Source of the DNA: Bacteroidia bacterium
GTDB taxonomy: Bacteria; Bacteroidota; Bacteroidia; Bacteroidales; Azobacteroidaceae
Assembly: GCA_025999115.1 (NCBI GenBank)
Contig: BNWW01000035.1
Coordinates: forward strand, 1 to 24,446
Length of the DNA stretch: 24,446 nt
Reading direction: 5' to 3'
Shown: in pieces, positions 1 to 7,240 of the stretch
How the letters are laid out: the number at the start of each line of letters is the position of its first letter
Position numbering within the stretch: position 1 is the first letter of the stretch
Translations under genes and position numbers: made by a program
The notes under the pieces: generated by a model
What the model saw: the letters and a program-made list of their open reading frames with translations, nothing else
What the model was told of the DNA's origin: nothing
Database searches by the model: none

Positions 1-2964
1 TATGAATTGTGGTTGAACGGTGCAATCGTAACAGGTCTTGCTGCAAGTGACGGTCCGAATACGGGAGTCTATACAGGCTTGACGGCAGGAGACTATACAT
101 TAAAAGTAACGGATACAACAGATCCTTCTTTACCGGCAGGTGAAGTAAAAGTTACTTTGGCAGCCGAAGCAGTAAATCCATTGAAGGTTGAAGCAGTAAA
201 AGGAAATCCGACCTGTACAAACGATGACGGAGAAATTACGATCACTGTAACCGGTGGTAGTGGAACTTATACCGTATCGGGCGACTTGGCAGATGGAGCC
301 AACACGGGTTTAGCCGCCGGTTCCTATAATATCCTGGTAACCGATGATGATTGTCCGGCCGTACTTCCGGTAAACTTGACAATCACGCTGGATCCGGATT
401 ACAATCTGCTCCATCTGGATGTAATAGAAAAGATTGATCCCAAGTGCCATGATGGAAATGACGGACGTATCGTTATCTCTGTTTCGGGAGGCAACGTTGG
501 TGACTATATCTTTGAATGGCATAAAGACGGTGATGCTTCCGTTTATTCTACGGAACAAAACCTGATCGATGTTCCTGCCGGCACTTACAATGTGATTGTA
601 AGAGCTTCGGGAGACGGTTACTCTTGTTTCGCAGAATTGAAAGATCTGATTTTGGCTAATCCGGCTGAATTGGTTATCGCTGCTATTGCTCCGAGAACGT
701 TCAATAACGGAGACTATGTGCCTGATTATGCATTTACAGCAGCTAACATTCCTCAGGGAGCCAAATTCTCTTGGGAATGGGTAAGCGGAGATCAAGTCGG
801 TTCTACCTTAAGTGGCGTCGGATTTATTCCAGCTTTCTATGCAGTCAATGAAACGGGTCATACACTTACCGCTACTTACAAAGTAACATTGGATTATGAA
901 ACCTGCTCGAGCAATGAGGTAATCTTCACGATTTCGGTAAATCCGAAAACGTTGGGTATCGATTTGGATTTGTCTATCAAGTCTATTGCCGATCAAACGG
1001 TTTGTGAAGATGAAGATTTTGCTGATATTGACTTTATCGCAGAACATACTTTCTATGATCTGACTTTGAATACCGACAAACTTAATTTTGAATGGAAATT
1101 AATCAGCGGTATTAATGTAACCGACTTGGCTGTAAATTCAGATCGTGATGAAATAAATTCCGGTAATACTTACAATTGGGTAACGAATGGCGCTCCTAAA
1201 GTAGGTACGGGTGTTTATGAAGTAACTCCTATCTGGCATAACAACAGAGGTATCTCTACAACGTTTACGTTAACTCGCGTAGCGAAACCGGTTGTAATTC
1301 AACCAAGTGATATCGTTCTTTGCAACGAAGAAGCGCTGAAAGTGAACTTCTCCAGCCCAACGGCAGGCACTGAATTTGACTGGGTACTCGTTAGTACTCC
1401 TTCTCAATTGGGTATTCCTGCATTGGGAAGCAACGGAATTGATGTTCCCAAATTGACTAACAACACGGCAGCTCCTATTACGGAAACGATTAAGGTAACT
1501 CCGCGTGCTTCCGGTAATAGCTGTTTTGGAGATTCTGTCACCTTTACGGTAACGGTTCTTCCGACTCCGAGAGTGAATGTTATCAATAACGTGATTTTGG
1601 CAAACGGCGATGCTTCCTGGTCTGCTGCTAATAAACCGGCATTTCAATTTACCGGTACTGCTACAGCATACCAATGGGTAAGCGGCAATTCGGCTATCAA
1701 TGCCGACAATACGGCTCCAAGCCAAGGAATTGTTACCGCTGATGCTAACGGTGAATTCTATTTGCCTCAGTTTATTGCACAGAATATCAATCAGGAACCG
1801 ACCATCAGTAAGATTACGGTTACTCCGGTTTATGAGAACTCAGGTCATACATGTACGGGAACTCCGACCGAATTTTATGTGATAGTAGCTTCTAAACCTA
1901 CTTTGGATGCGATTGCGAATAAGACCGCATGTGAAAATGAACTCGTTAGTGCTTACAGTCCTACAGGATTACCTTCGGGCGCCGGTTATTTCATAACCTG
2001 GTCGGGTGGTAACACCATAGGATTGATTGATGAACTTGCTGTTAATCCTCCTGCTCTGAAAAGAAGCCTTCCTCCTTTTACAACAACAGTACCTGTTGCA
2101 GGACAGCGTGAAGACGTGACTATTACAGTTACTCCTCACTTGTATTTCGGTGGAACTTCGTTCGCAGGAACTCCGGTTACGTTTACTTATACCGTATTAC
2201 CGAAGATCGTATTGGATTTTGACAAAGACGCAGCTCCTGTAATTGTTGAACGTTGTATTGGTGAAGATATCACGAATGTTCTTACTGTAGTCGCAACCGG
2301 TTACAATTTGAAATACCAATGGTATAAGAACCATATCGCAATACCGGGAGCAACGCAAGCTACTTACAACCTTACTAATGTTGATTTGTCAACCACAGGT
2401 ATTTATCATGTTGTCGTAACAAGCGATTGTGACAGTAAACAATCACGAACTTATAATGTACGTATCAAAGTGCCTGTAGTACAACAACGTTGGGGTGATG
2501 TAATGGTATTGATCACCAATCCTGATGATAACGGAGGTTATAAGTTCTCTGATATTCGTTGGTACAAAGATGGAGTTGAATTGCCGGGTGAAACGCAATC
2601 TTATCTGTATTCAACAGAACCTGTAGAAGGTCACGAATACTATGTAATTGCAATCACGCAAGACGGAACTATTTACGAATCATGTCCTGTTACAGGTGAA
2701 GCATACAGTCCTGTTAAGATCTCTATCTATCCGAATCCGGTGAAGACAGGAGAAACGATCACGATTGATGCACAACTTCCAGCAAGTGATTTGAGCAGTA
2801 CATCCATACAGATTCTTTCTCTTGAAGGACGGGTACTCACTTCGTTGAAGGCAAACGGACAAGTAACAACAGTTGCGGCTCCGAATACTCAAGGTATTTA
2901 TCTTATTAAGGTAATTGTAGGTAGTAGCAGCGCTGTATATGAATATAAAGTCGTTGTAAAATAA
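1..2964 (+). CDS. Large T9SS-secreted adhesin-like protein with SprB-type and Ig-like repeats (5' truncated)
   Basis: The reading frame is open to the window edge (codons TAT GAA precede position 7), so the gene begins upstream and only its last ~987 codons are seen. Counting residues from position 7, the N-terminal ~220 residues hold SprB-like repeats. These have the pattern Cys, acidic Gly-Asx stretch, ITVTVTGGSGTY-like strand, then GLAAGSYN-I-VTD; units start near residues 1, 59 and 134. The middle is a chain of PKD/Ig-like beta-sandwich units containing Thr/Val-rich TFTVTVLP strands. An Ig-like unit with paired Cys and a YQWYKN core lies at about 745-825. The last ~80 residues (VKISIYPNPVKTG through IYLIKVIVG to VVK) are a typical type A T9SS C-terminal sorting domain, which predicts export across the outer membrane and cell-surface attachment. 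The family role is adhesion or gliding-type surface filaments; the ligand is unknown. An OmpA-family gene follows 64 nt downstream. Confidence 0.85.
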   Translation, partial: YELWLNGAIVTGLAASDGPNTGVYTGLTAGDYTLKVTDTTDPSLPAGEVKVTLAAEAVNPLKVEAVKGNPTCTNDDGEITITVTGGSGTYTVSGDLADGANTGLAAGSYNILVTDDDCPAVLPVNLTITLDPDYNLLHLDVIEKIDPKCHDGNDGRIVISVSGGNVGDYIFEWHKDGDASVYSTEQNLIDVPAGTYNVIVRASGDGYSCFAELKDLILANPAELVIAAIAPRTFNNGDYVPDYAFTAANIPQGAKFSWEWVSGDQVGSTLSGVGFIPAFYAVNETGHTLTATYKVTLDYETCSSNEVIFTISVNPKTLGIDLDLSIKSIADQTVCEDEDFADIDFIAEHTFYDLTLNTDKLNFEWKLISGINVTDLAVNSDRDEINSGNTYNWVTNGAPKVGTGVYEVTPIWHNNRGISTTFTLTRVAKPVVIQPSDIVLCNEEALKVNFSSPTAGTEFDWVLVSTPSQLGIPALGSNGIDVPKLTNNTAAPITETIKVTPRASGNSCFGDSVTFTVTVLPTPRVNVINNVILANGDASWSAANKPAFQFTGTATAYQWVSGNSAINADNTAPSQGIVTADANGEFYLPQFIAQNINQEPTISKITVTPVYENSGHTCTGTPTEFYVIVASKPTLDAIANKTACENELVSAYSPTGLPSGAGYFITWSGGNTIGLIDELAVNPPALKRSLPPFTTTVPVAGQREDVTITVTPHLYFGGTSFAGTPVTFTYTVLPKIVLDFDKDAAPVIVERCIGEDITNVLTVVATGYNLKYQWYKNHIAIPGATQATYNLTNVDLSTTGIYHVVVTSDCDSKQSRTYNVRIKVPVVQQRWGDVMVLITNPDDNGGYKFSDIRWYKDGVELPGETQSYLYSTEPVEGHEYYVIAITQDGTIYESCPVTGEAYSPVKISIYPNPVKTGETITIDAQLPASDLSSTSIQILSLEGRVLTSLKANGQVTTVAAPNTQGIYLIKVIVGSSSAVYEYKVVVK

Positions 2965-2973
2965 AATGAATTA

Positions 2974-2997
2974 GGATGGCAGGTCATCCTGCCATCC
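2974..2997 (+). terminator. Perfect 10-bp hairpin between adhesin and OmpA genes
   Basis: GGATGGCAGG and CCTGCCATCC form a perfect 10-bp stem around a 4-nt loop (TCAT), 9 nt after the adhesin stop codon. No run of T follows, so it may be a weak terminator, a processing or stability hairpin, or an attenuator that lowers expression of the downstream OmpA gene, rather than a full intrinsic terminator. Confidence 0.55.
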
Positions 2998-3028
2998 TGT
3001 AATTATCATTAAATTAAAATAATAAAAT

Positions 3029-4471
3029 ATGAAACGAATAATTTTAATAATCGCAATCGGACTTTTTACCGCTTCTGCTTTCGCTCAAACATTGCAACAA
3101 AATAAGCATGAGTTCTCCCTTTGGGCAGGAGGTGGTATATCCTCCTTTGATTATGACCTGACAGCAGGTAAACACGACCTGGGCTTCGGGGGTATTGCGG
3201 GAATCGGTTATAACTATTTTTTAGATTATAACTGGAGTCTTGGAATTGGCGCTGAATTTTCCATTGTAAATGCAAAAGCCACCCTTTCCAAATCTTTTTC
3301 GGATACTTATGATGTTCCGGATTATGGTACTCTTTTCCGTGTAAGAACGGAAACGAATGGCACAACTTATGAACAAAAGCAATCGGCTTATTACATCAAT
3401 ATCCCGTTGCAAGTAAAATATCAATTCGATATTTGGAAAGAACATAAGTTTTATGCAGCTATCGGTCCTAAGATTGGTATTCCTGTAAAATCCGAATATG
3501 AAACGAAAGGTTCATTGAAGACTACAGGAGTAGAACTGAATGCAAACTTGGATCCAATCACGCGCGACTGGTATGGAAATGGACAACCCATGCACGGATT
3601 TGGTACGACAGCTATCACCGGGAAGAAAGATTTTCCTCTCAATGTAAATTTCATCGCTTCTATCGAAGCCGGTGTGAAGTGGAAATTTAACAAAGATTGG
3701 GCGCTTTATTCAGGTGTATTCTTCGATTATGGATTGAATGACGTAAGAAAAGACGACAACAATCAACAATTGTATGAATATGGCAGAAAGAATCTGACCA
3801 ATGCAAACGCACCTCTCACTTTCAATGCTAATAATATCCTTACCTCTCAACAACGCCAATACGACCTTGGAAACAATCAATACAACGGATCCAAACAGGC
3901 GTTCACAGACAGGGTAAATACGTTGGCTTTAGGTCTTAAGTTGCAATTGACGTTCGGTATCAAACCTTTCGACAAGAAAACAAAAGTAGTCCCTGTGGTG
4001 GAAGAAAAACCATACGAAGGCTTAACCGCCGCACAAATGGAAGACATCCTCGCACGGAATACCGACAAATTGATCGATGCACAGTATAAGGAATTTGAGG
4101 ATCTGAAAGAATTAATCAAGAAAGACGATCCTGATTTTGAAGGAGTTATCTATGGATTTGATGTAAATTCTTATACCTTGCTTCCGATAATGCTTCCGGA
4201 GTTAGACCACAAGGTTGCCTTGTTGAAGAAATATCCGGCTGCAAATGTTGAATTGGCAGGTCACACAGACAATAGCGGCGGTGACGAACTTAATGATGAA
4301 TTGGGCTTGAACCGTGCAAAAGCGGTTAAGACTTATCTTATCAACAAAGGAATCAACGGAAATCGCTTGTCTGTATCGACGAAAGGGAAAACGCAACCCG
4401 TTGTCTCCAATGCTACGGAACAAACCCGTAGATTCAACCGCAGGGTAGAATTTAACTTGAAATCCAAATAA
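3029..4471 (+). CDS. OmpA-family outer membrane protein (N-terminal beta-barrel, C-terminal peptidoglycan-binding domain)
   Basis: The 480-residue protein starts with a signal peptide (MKRIILIIAIGLFTASAFAQ). Residues ~25-310 alternate in the manner of a porin-type outer-membrane beta-barrel (FSLWAGGGISSFDYD, YYINIPLQVKYQF, GVKWKFNKDWALYSGVFFDYG). A charged linker leads to an OmpA/MotB domain at ~370-480. The motif GHTDNSGGDELNDELGLNRA carries D414 and R429, 15 residues apart, the same spacing as the diaminopimelate-binding Asp/Arg pair of E. coli OmpA. It should anchor the outer membrane to peptidoglycan. It lies 64 nt after the adhesin gene on the same strand and is closed by a strong terminator, so the two are probably co-transcribed. 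Whether the barrel works with the adhesin is inferred from position only. Confidence 0.88.
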   Translation: MKRIILIIAIGLFTASAFAQTLQQNKHEFSLWAGGGISSFDYDLTAGKHDLGFGGIAGIGYNYFLDYNWSLGIGAEFSIVNAKATLSKSFSDTYDVPDYGTLFRVRTETNGTTYEQKQSAYYINIPLQVKYQFDIWKEHKFYAAIGPKIGIPVKSEYETKGSLKTTGVELNANLDPITRDWYGNGQPMHGFGTTAITGKKDFPLNVNFIASIEAGVKWKFNKDWALYSGVFFDYGLNDVRKDDNNQQLYEYGRKNLTNANAPLTFNANNILTSQQRQYDLGNNQYNGSKQAFTDRVNTLALGLKLQLTFGIKPFDKKTKVVPVVEEKPYEGLTAAQMEDILARNTDKLIDAQYKEFEDLKELIKKDDPDFEGVIYGFDVNSYTLLPIMLPELDHKVALLKKYPAANVELAGHTDNSGGDELNDELGLNRAKAVKTYLINKGINGNRLSVSTKGKTQPVVSNATEQTRRFNRRVEFNLKSK

Positions 4472-4478
4472 GGATTAG

Positions 4479-4724
4479 TTAAAGACACCATACATCTAAT
4501 TGGGCATAACCATCATTTCGATAAAAGAAATGGTGGTTATGTTTTTTTGTGCATTGAAAATAAAATCCTGACTTTGCCCCTTGTATTTGCTCCACAGAAA
4601 GTCCGGTCGCTTTGATGATATCTTGGATGGGGAATCCCAACAGCCAGCGATCGATATCACTTTGCAATTCCGCTAATGTCTTGTTAAATTTAGTCAACTC
4701 TATAGTATAACGTAAAATTAACAT
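4479..4724 (-). pseudogene. Remnant of an Rpn/PD-(D/E)XK nuclease-family transposase-like gene, internally deleted
   Basis: An 81-codon frame on the minus strand. Residues ~8-28 (TIELTKFNKTLAELQSDIDR plus WL) match the segment of Rpn-type recombination-promoting nucleases that follows the catalytic domain (consensus like ELPKFNK..EEL....DKWL). Residues ~29-48 (GFPIQDIIKATGLSVEQIQ) match the short helical C-terminal end of the same family (..I..I...TGLS.EEI). In intact members these segments are separated by a substantial stretch, and the catalytic domain lies upstream of both. The piece is therefore a 5'-truncated, in-frame internally deleted relic. Its 3' end runs through the OmpA terminator and is not meaningful. 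Family recognition is from memory of the motifs. Confidence 0.5.
4505..4548 (+). terminator. Rho-independent terminator after the OmpA gene
   Basis: CATAACCATCATTTC (4505-4519) pairs with GAAATGGTGGTTATG (4527-4541) through 15 positions, one of them a G-U wobble, around a 7-nt loop. Seven T residues follow directly (4542-4548). This is a textbook intrinsic terminator 33 nt after the OmpA stop. Confidence 0.9.
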
Positions 4725-4953
4725 TTAACATCACACTAATTCGGTTTATTAAAAATCCGTACGATTCATCTGTTGTATATCAACAGTTTACGATTAAGCA
4801 AAAATTAGGCTTAACGACTCGATTGCTGGGTTTCAATTTTTTTCTTATTATATATCTTATTTTAATAGAAATAATTTTACGGCAAGTTGGGATTGATGTT
4901 ATAGGCGTGGGAAAATTCGCTTGCCTTTGTCATTTAAAAAGAAAGATATTTAC

Positions 4954-5259
4954 ATGGCTTGTTTTGTTTTATCCGGCGCACTGATTATACATCTTGGTAA
5001 ACAGATAGATAATGAAGCTAATAAAACATTGATCTGCTTCGGCGTATTATTTTTAACTACATTATTTTGTCTTATTCTTAGCAGACAGAAGACATTATCA
5101 TCTGAAAATTTGAAAGATAAATATGGCAAATACATTGTATTCCCGCAGTTTTGTTTTGCCGTTTCTATTTCTTATTGTCGCATTCGTTTGGGTTTTTTAT
5201 ATGGTGTATTATTACACATGGTTTGGAATGTCCTTCCGGCTCTGTCTGTATCGCTTTGA
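4954..5259 (+). CDS. Small hydrophobic membrane protein, possibly the remnant of a CPBP intramembrane protease
   Basis: The ATG at 4954 gives 101 residues; a TTG at 4921 would add 11. There are two hydrophobic segments near the N terminus (ACFVLSGALIIHLG; TLICFGVLFLTTLFCLIL). The C-terminal part, VFPQFCFAVSISYCRIRLGF then LYGVLLHMVWN, resembles the last conserved block of CPBP-family proteases in Bacteroidetes (PQF...GY.R...GF.Y.ILLH...N). The catalytic EExxxR motif is missing and the length is less than half that of the family, so this may be an internally deleted relic. The 196 nt upstream (4725-4920) are AT-rich, with no clear gene or convincing promoter. It may be a non-functional ORF. 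Confidence 0.35.
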   Translation: MACFVLSGALIIHLGKQIDNEANKTLICFGVLFLTTLFCLILSRQKTLSSENLKDKYGKYIVFPQFCFAVSISYCRIRLGFLYGVLLHMVWNVLPALSVSL

Positions 5260-5383
5260 TTTAATATATTACGTTGATGTTACCACACTCAAGTTGTGTC
5301 GGGCGAGATTATGGAATCCGTATCGCCGAAAACACGGAAGTGTAAAAAGGAGGCAAGACGTTAGTCGGGTAAAGACATACTAA

Positions 5384-5401
5384 GGAATTGTTACGAATTA
5401 A
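5384..5401 (+). repeat. Left terminal inverted repeat of the ISAzo13-like element
   Basis: GGAATTGTTACGAATTAA. It matches the reverse complement of 6367-6384 at 16 of 18 positions and lies 8 nt beyond the transposase stop codon. Confidence 0.75.
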
Positions 5402-5409
5402 AATGACAA

Positions 5410-6330
5410 TTACGAAGGCATTATTCTATAATTCCATTCTTCATGAAAAGAGCTGCCCATCAGATTGACATTTTCCATTTCATCCTCATCAATTGTTATG
5501 CCTGTTTGATAATTTTCCATATCCAACTCACATTCCACTTCAAGTCCTTTTTCCGTCTTTGTAGAGCCAATCAGCTGAACAATAACTTCATAACTTATCA
5601 ATGGCTTTCCTCTCCAATTCTTTGAGATGTAAGAAAACAAACGGTGTTCTATTTTATTCCACTTGCTGGTTCCCGGCGGAAAATGAACGACCTCTATCTC
5701 CATTCCTGTTTCATCCGCAAATTTTTGCAGTTCGCGCTTCCACAGTTTCCCTTTGCTGCTATTGCTTCCGCCGCCATCTGCGGTTATCAGCAGTGAATTG
5801 GCATTGTTGTGGTAATAAATACCCATTTTGTACCACCAGTTTCTTATGCTCTGAACAGCAAATTCTGCCGTATCTTTTGTGATGCCCACATTGACCCAAC
5901 CTTTATTCTGTGCGATGTCATAGATTCCATAAGGTATTGCAATACCCTCGGCATCAGTCAGAAAATCGTATGCGTTTACTTCAACAGGCGTATTTTTACT
6001 TTGCCATTCTACACCGCCATTCTTGAAGTTGCCTATCAATTCCCGCTTTTTGGCATCTACTGATATAACCGGTTGTTCCTCTGACATATAGTCTTTTACC
6101 TTGCGGCTTATAAATTCAAACTGGGCATCTCTGTCCGCATGTCCTCTGCCTTCAAAAGTCTTTCTGTTGGCTTGCAAACTAAAACCGTTGGCTTTCAATG
6201 ATTCTCCTATTACCCTGTGACTTACATCTATCCCTCGCGCTTCTAAAGCCAAATAGATTCGCTTTTGATGCTCATCCAAATAAGGCAAGAATGCCTTGAT
6301 CTTTTCTATTGTATCTTTTATTGCTTCCAT
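5410..6330 (-). pseudogene. ISAzo13-family DDE transposase with an in-frame N-terminal-region deletion
   Basis: 306 codons. The C-terminal ~275 residues are a well-kept ISAzo13 (Rhodopirellula-type DDE) catalytic domain. It contains SLQANRKTFEG and HADRDAQF, VDAKKRELIGNF with D92, ITADGGGSNSSKGKLWKREL with D185, PPGTSKWNKIEHRLFS with E228, and NWRGKPLISYEV. The D92/D185/E228 triad is therefore present. The first ~30 residues (TIEKIKAFLPYLDEHQKRIY) match the extreme N terminus of the family. They are joined at residues ~30-34 directly to the VSHRVIGESLKANGF helix, although in full-length members (about 400 aa) the helix-turn-helix, basic linker and roughly 100 residues come between. The DNA-binding part is thus lost without breaking the frame. 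Probably inactive by itself. Confidence 0.8.
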
Positions 6331-6366
6331 GCTGCATGGATACGAATAATATTTTAATTAGTTAAG

Positions 6367-6384
6367 TTATTTCGTAACAATTTC
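6367..6384 (-). repeat. Right terminal inverted repeat of the ISAzo13-like element
   Basis: Its reverse complement, GAAATTGTTACGAAATAA, pairs with the left end at 5384-5401. It lies 36 nt upstream of the transposase start. Confidence 0.75.
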
Positions 6385-6464
6385 TTTGTTATATTTCCTG
6401 ACGTCGTCATTTTTGGGAATTTATCTTTAGTAGATTTTTATATTATTGATAATAAGCATATTAT

Positions 6465-6502
6465 ATATATTCGGGACACCAAAAACAGTGTCCCGAATAT
6501 AT
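6465..6502. repeat. Perfect 15-bp palindrome at the left end of the IS1634-like remnant
   Basis: ATATATTCGGGACAC (6465-6479) and GTGTCCCGAATATAT (6488-6502) are exact inverted copies separated by 8 nt. A TACCTTTG box (6508-6515) matches the Bacteroidetes -7 consensus TAnnTTTG and lies only 4 nt before the remnant's ATG at 6520. Such a hairpin could shield a transposase from outside transcription or be part of the element's terminal repeat. Neither role is proven here. Confidence 0.7.
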
Positions 6503-6519
6503 TTTGGTACCTTTGTCGT

Positions 6520-6978
6520 ATGTTTGTCAGGCAAAAAAGAATTCAAGCGGAGTAATCAGCGTTCAGGTAATAGACAAGAGCATCGGAAAATACAAAATGC
6601 TGAAAAGTATCGGTAACAGTGCTCATCCTGATGAAGTAGAGCAGTTATGCAAGCAAACAAGGGCAAGAATAGATTAGAGGTTATGGAGAACAATTAGATA
6701 TGCTTTCGCTGTTGGAAGAAGAGCAAGTTGCCCGCCATGAGATGGAAGAAACAGCACGCGTTTTAGACAATATATACAACGTTTTCATCAACGGGACACA
6801 ACTGATTCTCAATCATGTCTTTCATTGTGTAGGCTTTGATAAAATCAATGATGACCTACTCAAACAACTTGCCATATCCTGCTTATGCCAACCATCCAGC
6901 AAGTCGGGGACGGTTGATTATTTGAAGTCCTACTTTGATATGGCTTTTGCTTTGGCTATCATTCAGGGAAAAATTTAG
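6520..6978 (+). pseudogene. IS1634-family transposase remnant with two frameshifts, 3' truncated
   Basis: Three reading frames must be joined. The ATG at 6520 gives MFVRQK. After a shift in the A-run near 6532, the next frame reads KNSSGVISVQVIDKSIGKYK, then MLKSIGNSAHPDEVEQLCKQ, up to a stop near 6673. A second shift gives GYGEQLDMLSLLEEEQVARH and continues through NGTQLILNHVF and VGFDKINDDLLKQLAI to QPSSKSGTVDYLKSYFD. This follows the N-terminal ~150 residues of IS1634-type transposases of Bacteroidetes (VQVIDK..GKY....SIG, then NGTQL.L....D.VGF, then Q..SK..TVDYLK). After YLKSYFD (about 6940) the match stops and a non-family tail runs to a stop. The DDE catalytic core is absent. Confidence 0.75.
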
Positions 6979-7168
6979 TGTACAACTTCTTCATGTTTTC
7001 CAAATGCAGGGCAATTTCAGGAATTAATTCAGGCGCTTTGTTTTTGATGTAATTTCCGATTTTCGTGAAATTGGAATTGTGAGTGCAAATCTTTTGGTTC
7101 GCCTCTGCCTGCAAATGTTTAATATAGGCAGTTTTATTCATAAGTGCAGATGGTAAATTGTTCCACAC
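6959..7168 (-). CDS. Small orphan ORF of unknown function, 69 residues
   Basis: A GTG start at 7168 gives 69 residues (MWNNLPSALMNKTAYIKHLQ at the start, YTKFFPE at the end). The frame is open a little further upstream (WIYFYLAKK) to a stop near 7196, without a better start. The composition is Lys/Asn-rich, helical and protein-like rather than random, but I do not recognise a family. It overlaps the end of the IS1634 remnant by 20 nt. It may be the 3' end of a gene broken when the remnant was truncated. There is no visible promoter, since the region upstream is the start region of the next plus-strand gene. Confidence 0.3.
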   Translation of the reverse strand: MWNNLPSALMNKTAYIKHLQAEANQKICTHNSNFTKIGNYIKNKAPELIPEIALHLENMKKLYTKFFPE

Positions 7169-7172
7169 TTTT

Positions 7173-7204
7173 TTTGCAAGATAAAAATAAATCCACTACT
7201 TTTA
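7173..7204 (+). promoter_or_regulatory. Putative Bacteroidetes-type promoter for the membrane-tethered regulator
   Basis: TTTG at 7173-7176 and TACTTTTA at 7197-7204 are separated by 20 nt. The second box fits TAnnTTTG except for its last base. The start codon lies 37 nt downstream, a sensible leader length. Confidence 0.45.
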
Positions 7205-7240
7205 CAACCCGATTCGCACAACGAATCAAACGGAATAAAA

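Larger units (their letters stand above)
5384..6384 (-). mobile_element. ISAzo13-like insertion sequence, about 1.0 kb, internally deleted but with both ends present
   Basis: The element is bounded by imperfect terminal inverted repeats. The left end reads GGAATTGTTACGAATTAA (5384-5401). The reverse complement of the right end (6367-6384) reads GAAATTGTTACGAAATAA. They match at 16 of 18 positions. The single gene inside (5410-6330, minus strand) is an ISAzo13-type DDE transposase fragment. The match may extend 2 nt further outward. No convincing target-site duplication could be picked out by eye, so the exact outer edge is uncertain by a few bases. Confidence 0.75.

Noticed and set aside
310..2892. 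Several minus-strand ORFs of 60-161 codons opposite the adhesin gene.
   Set aside because: Basic, Ser/Arg/Ile-rich sequences without family motifs, as expected for the antisense of a Thr/Val-rich repeat protein.
5123..5383. An 86-codon plus-strand ORF (MANTLYSRSF…) overlapping the small membrane protein, whose start resembles the IS200-like transposase start.
   Set aside because: Only the first few codons resemble it; the rest is hydrophobic and then basic with no transposase motif. The other frame has the better family resemblance.
5260..5383. Short GC-richer palindromes (for example around ACACTCAAGTTGTGT) left of the ISAzo13-like element as a terminator or attachment site.
   Set aside because: Stems are 5 bp or less and no partner copy was found on the other side of the element.
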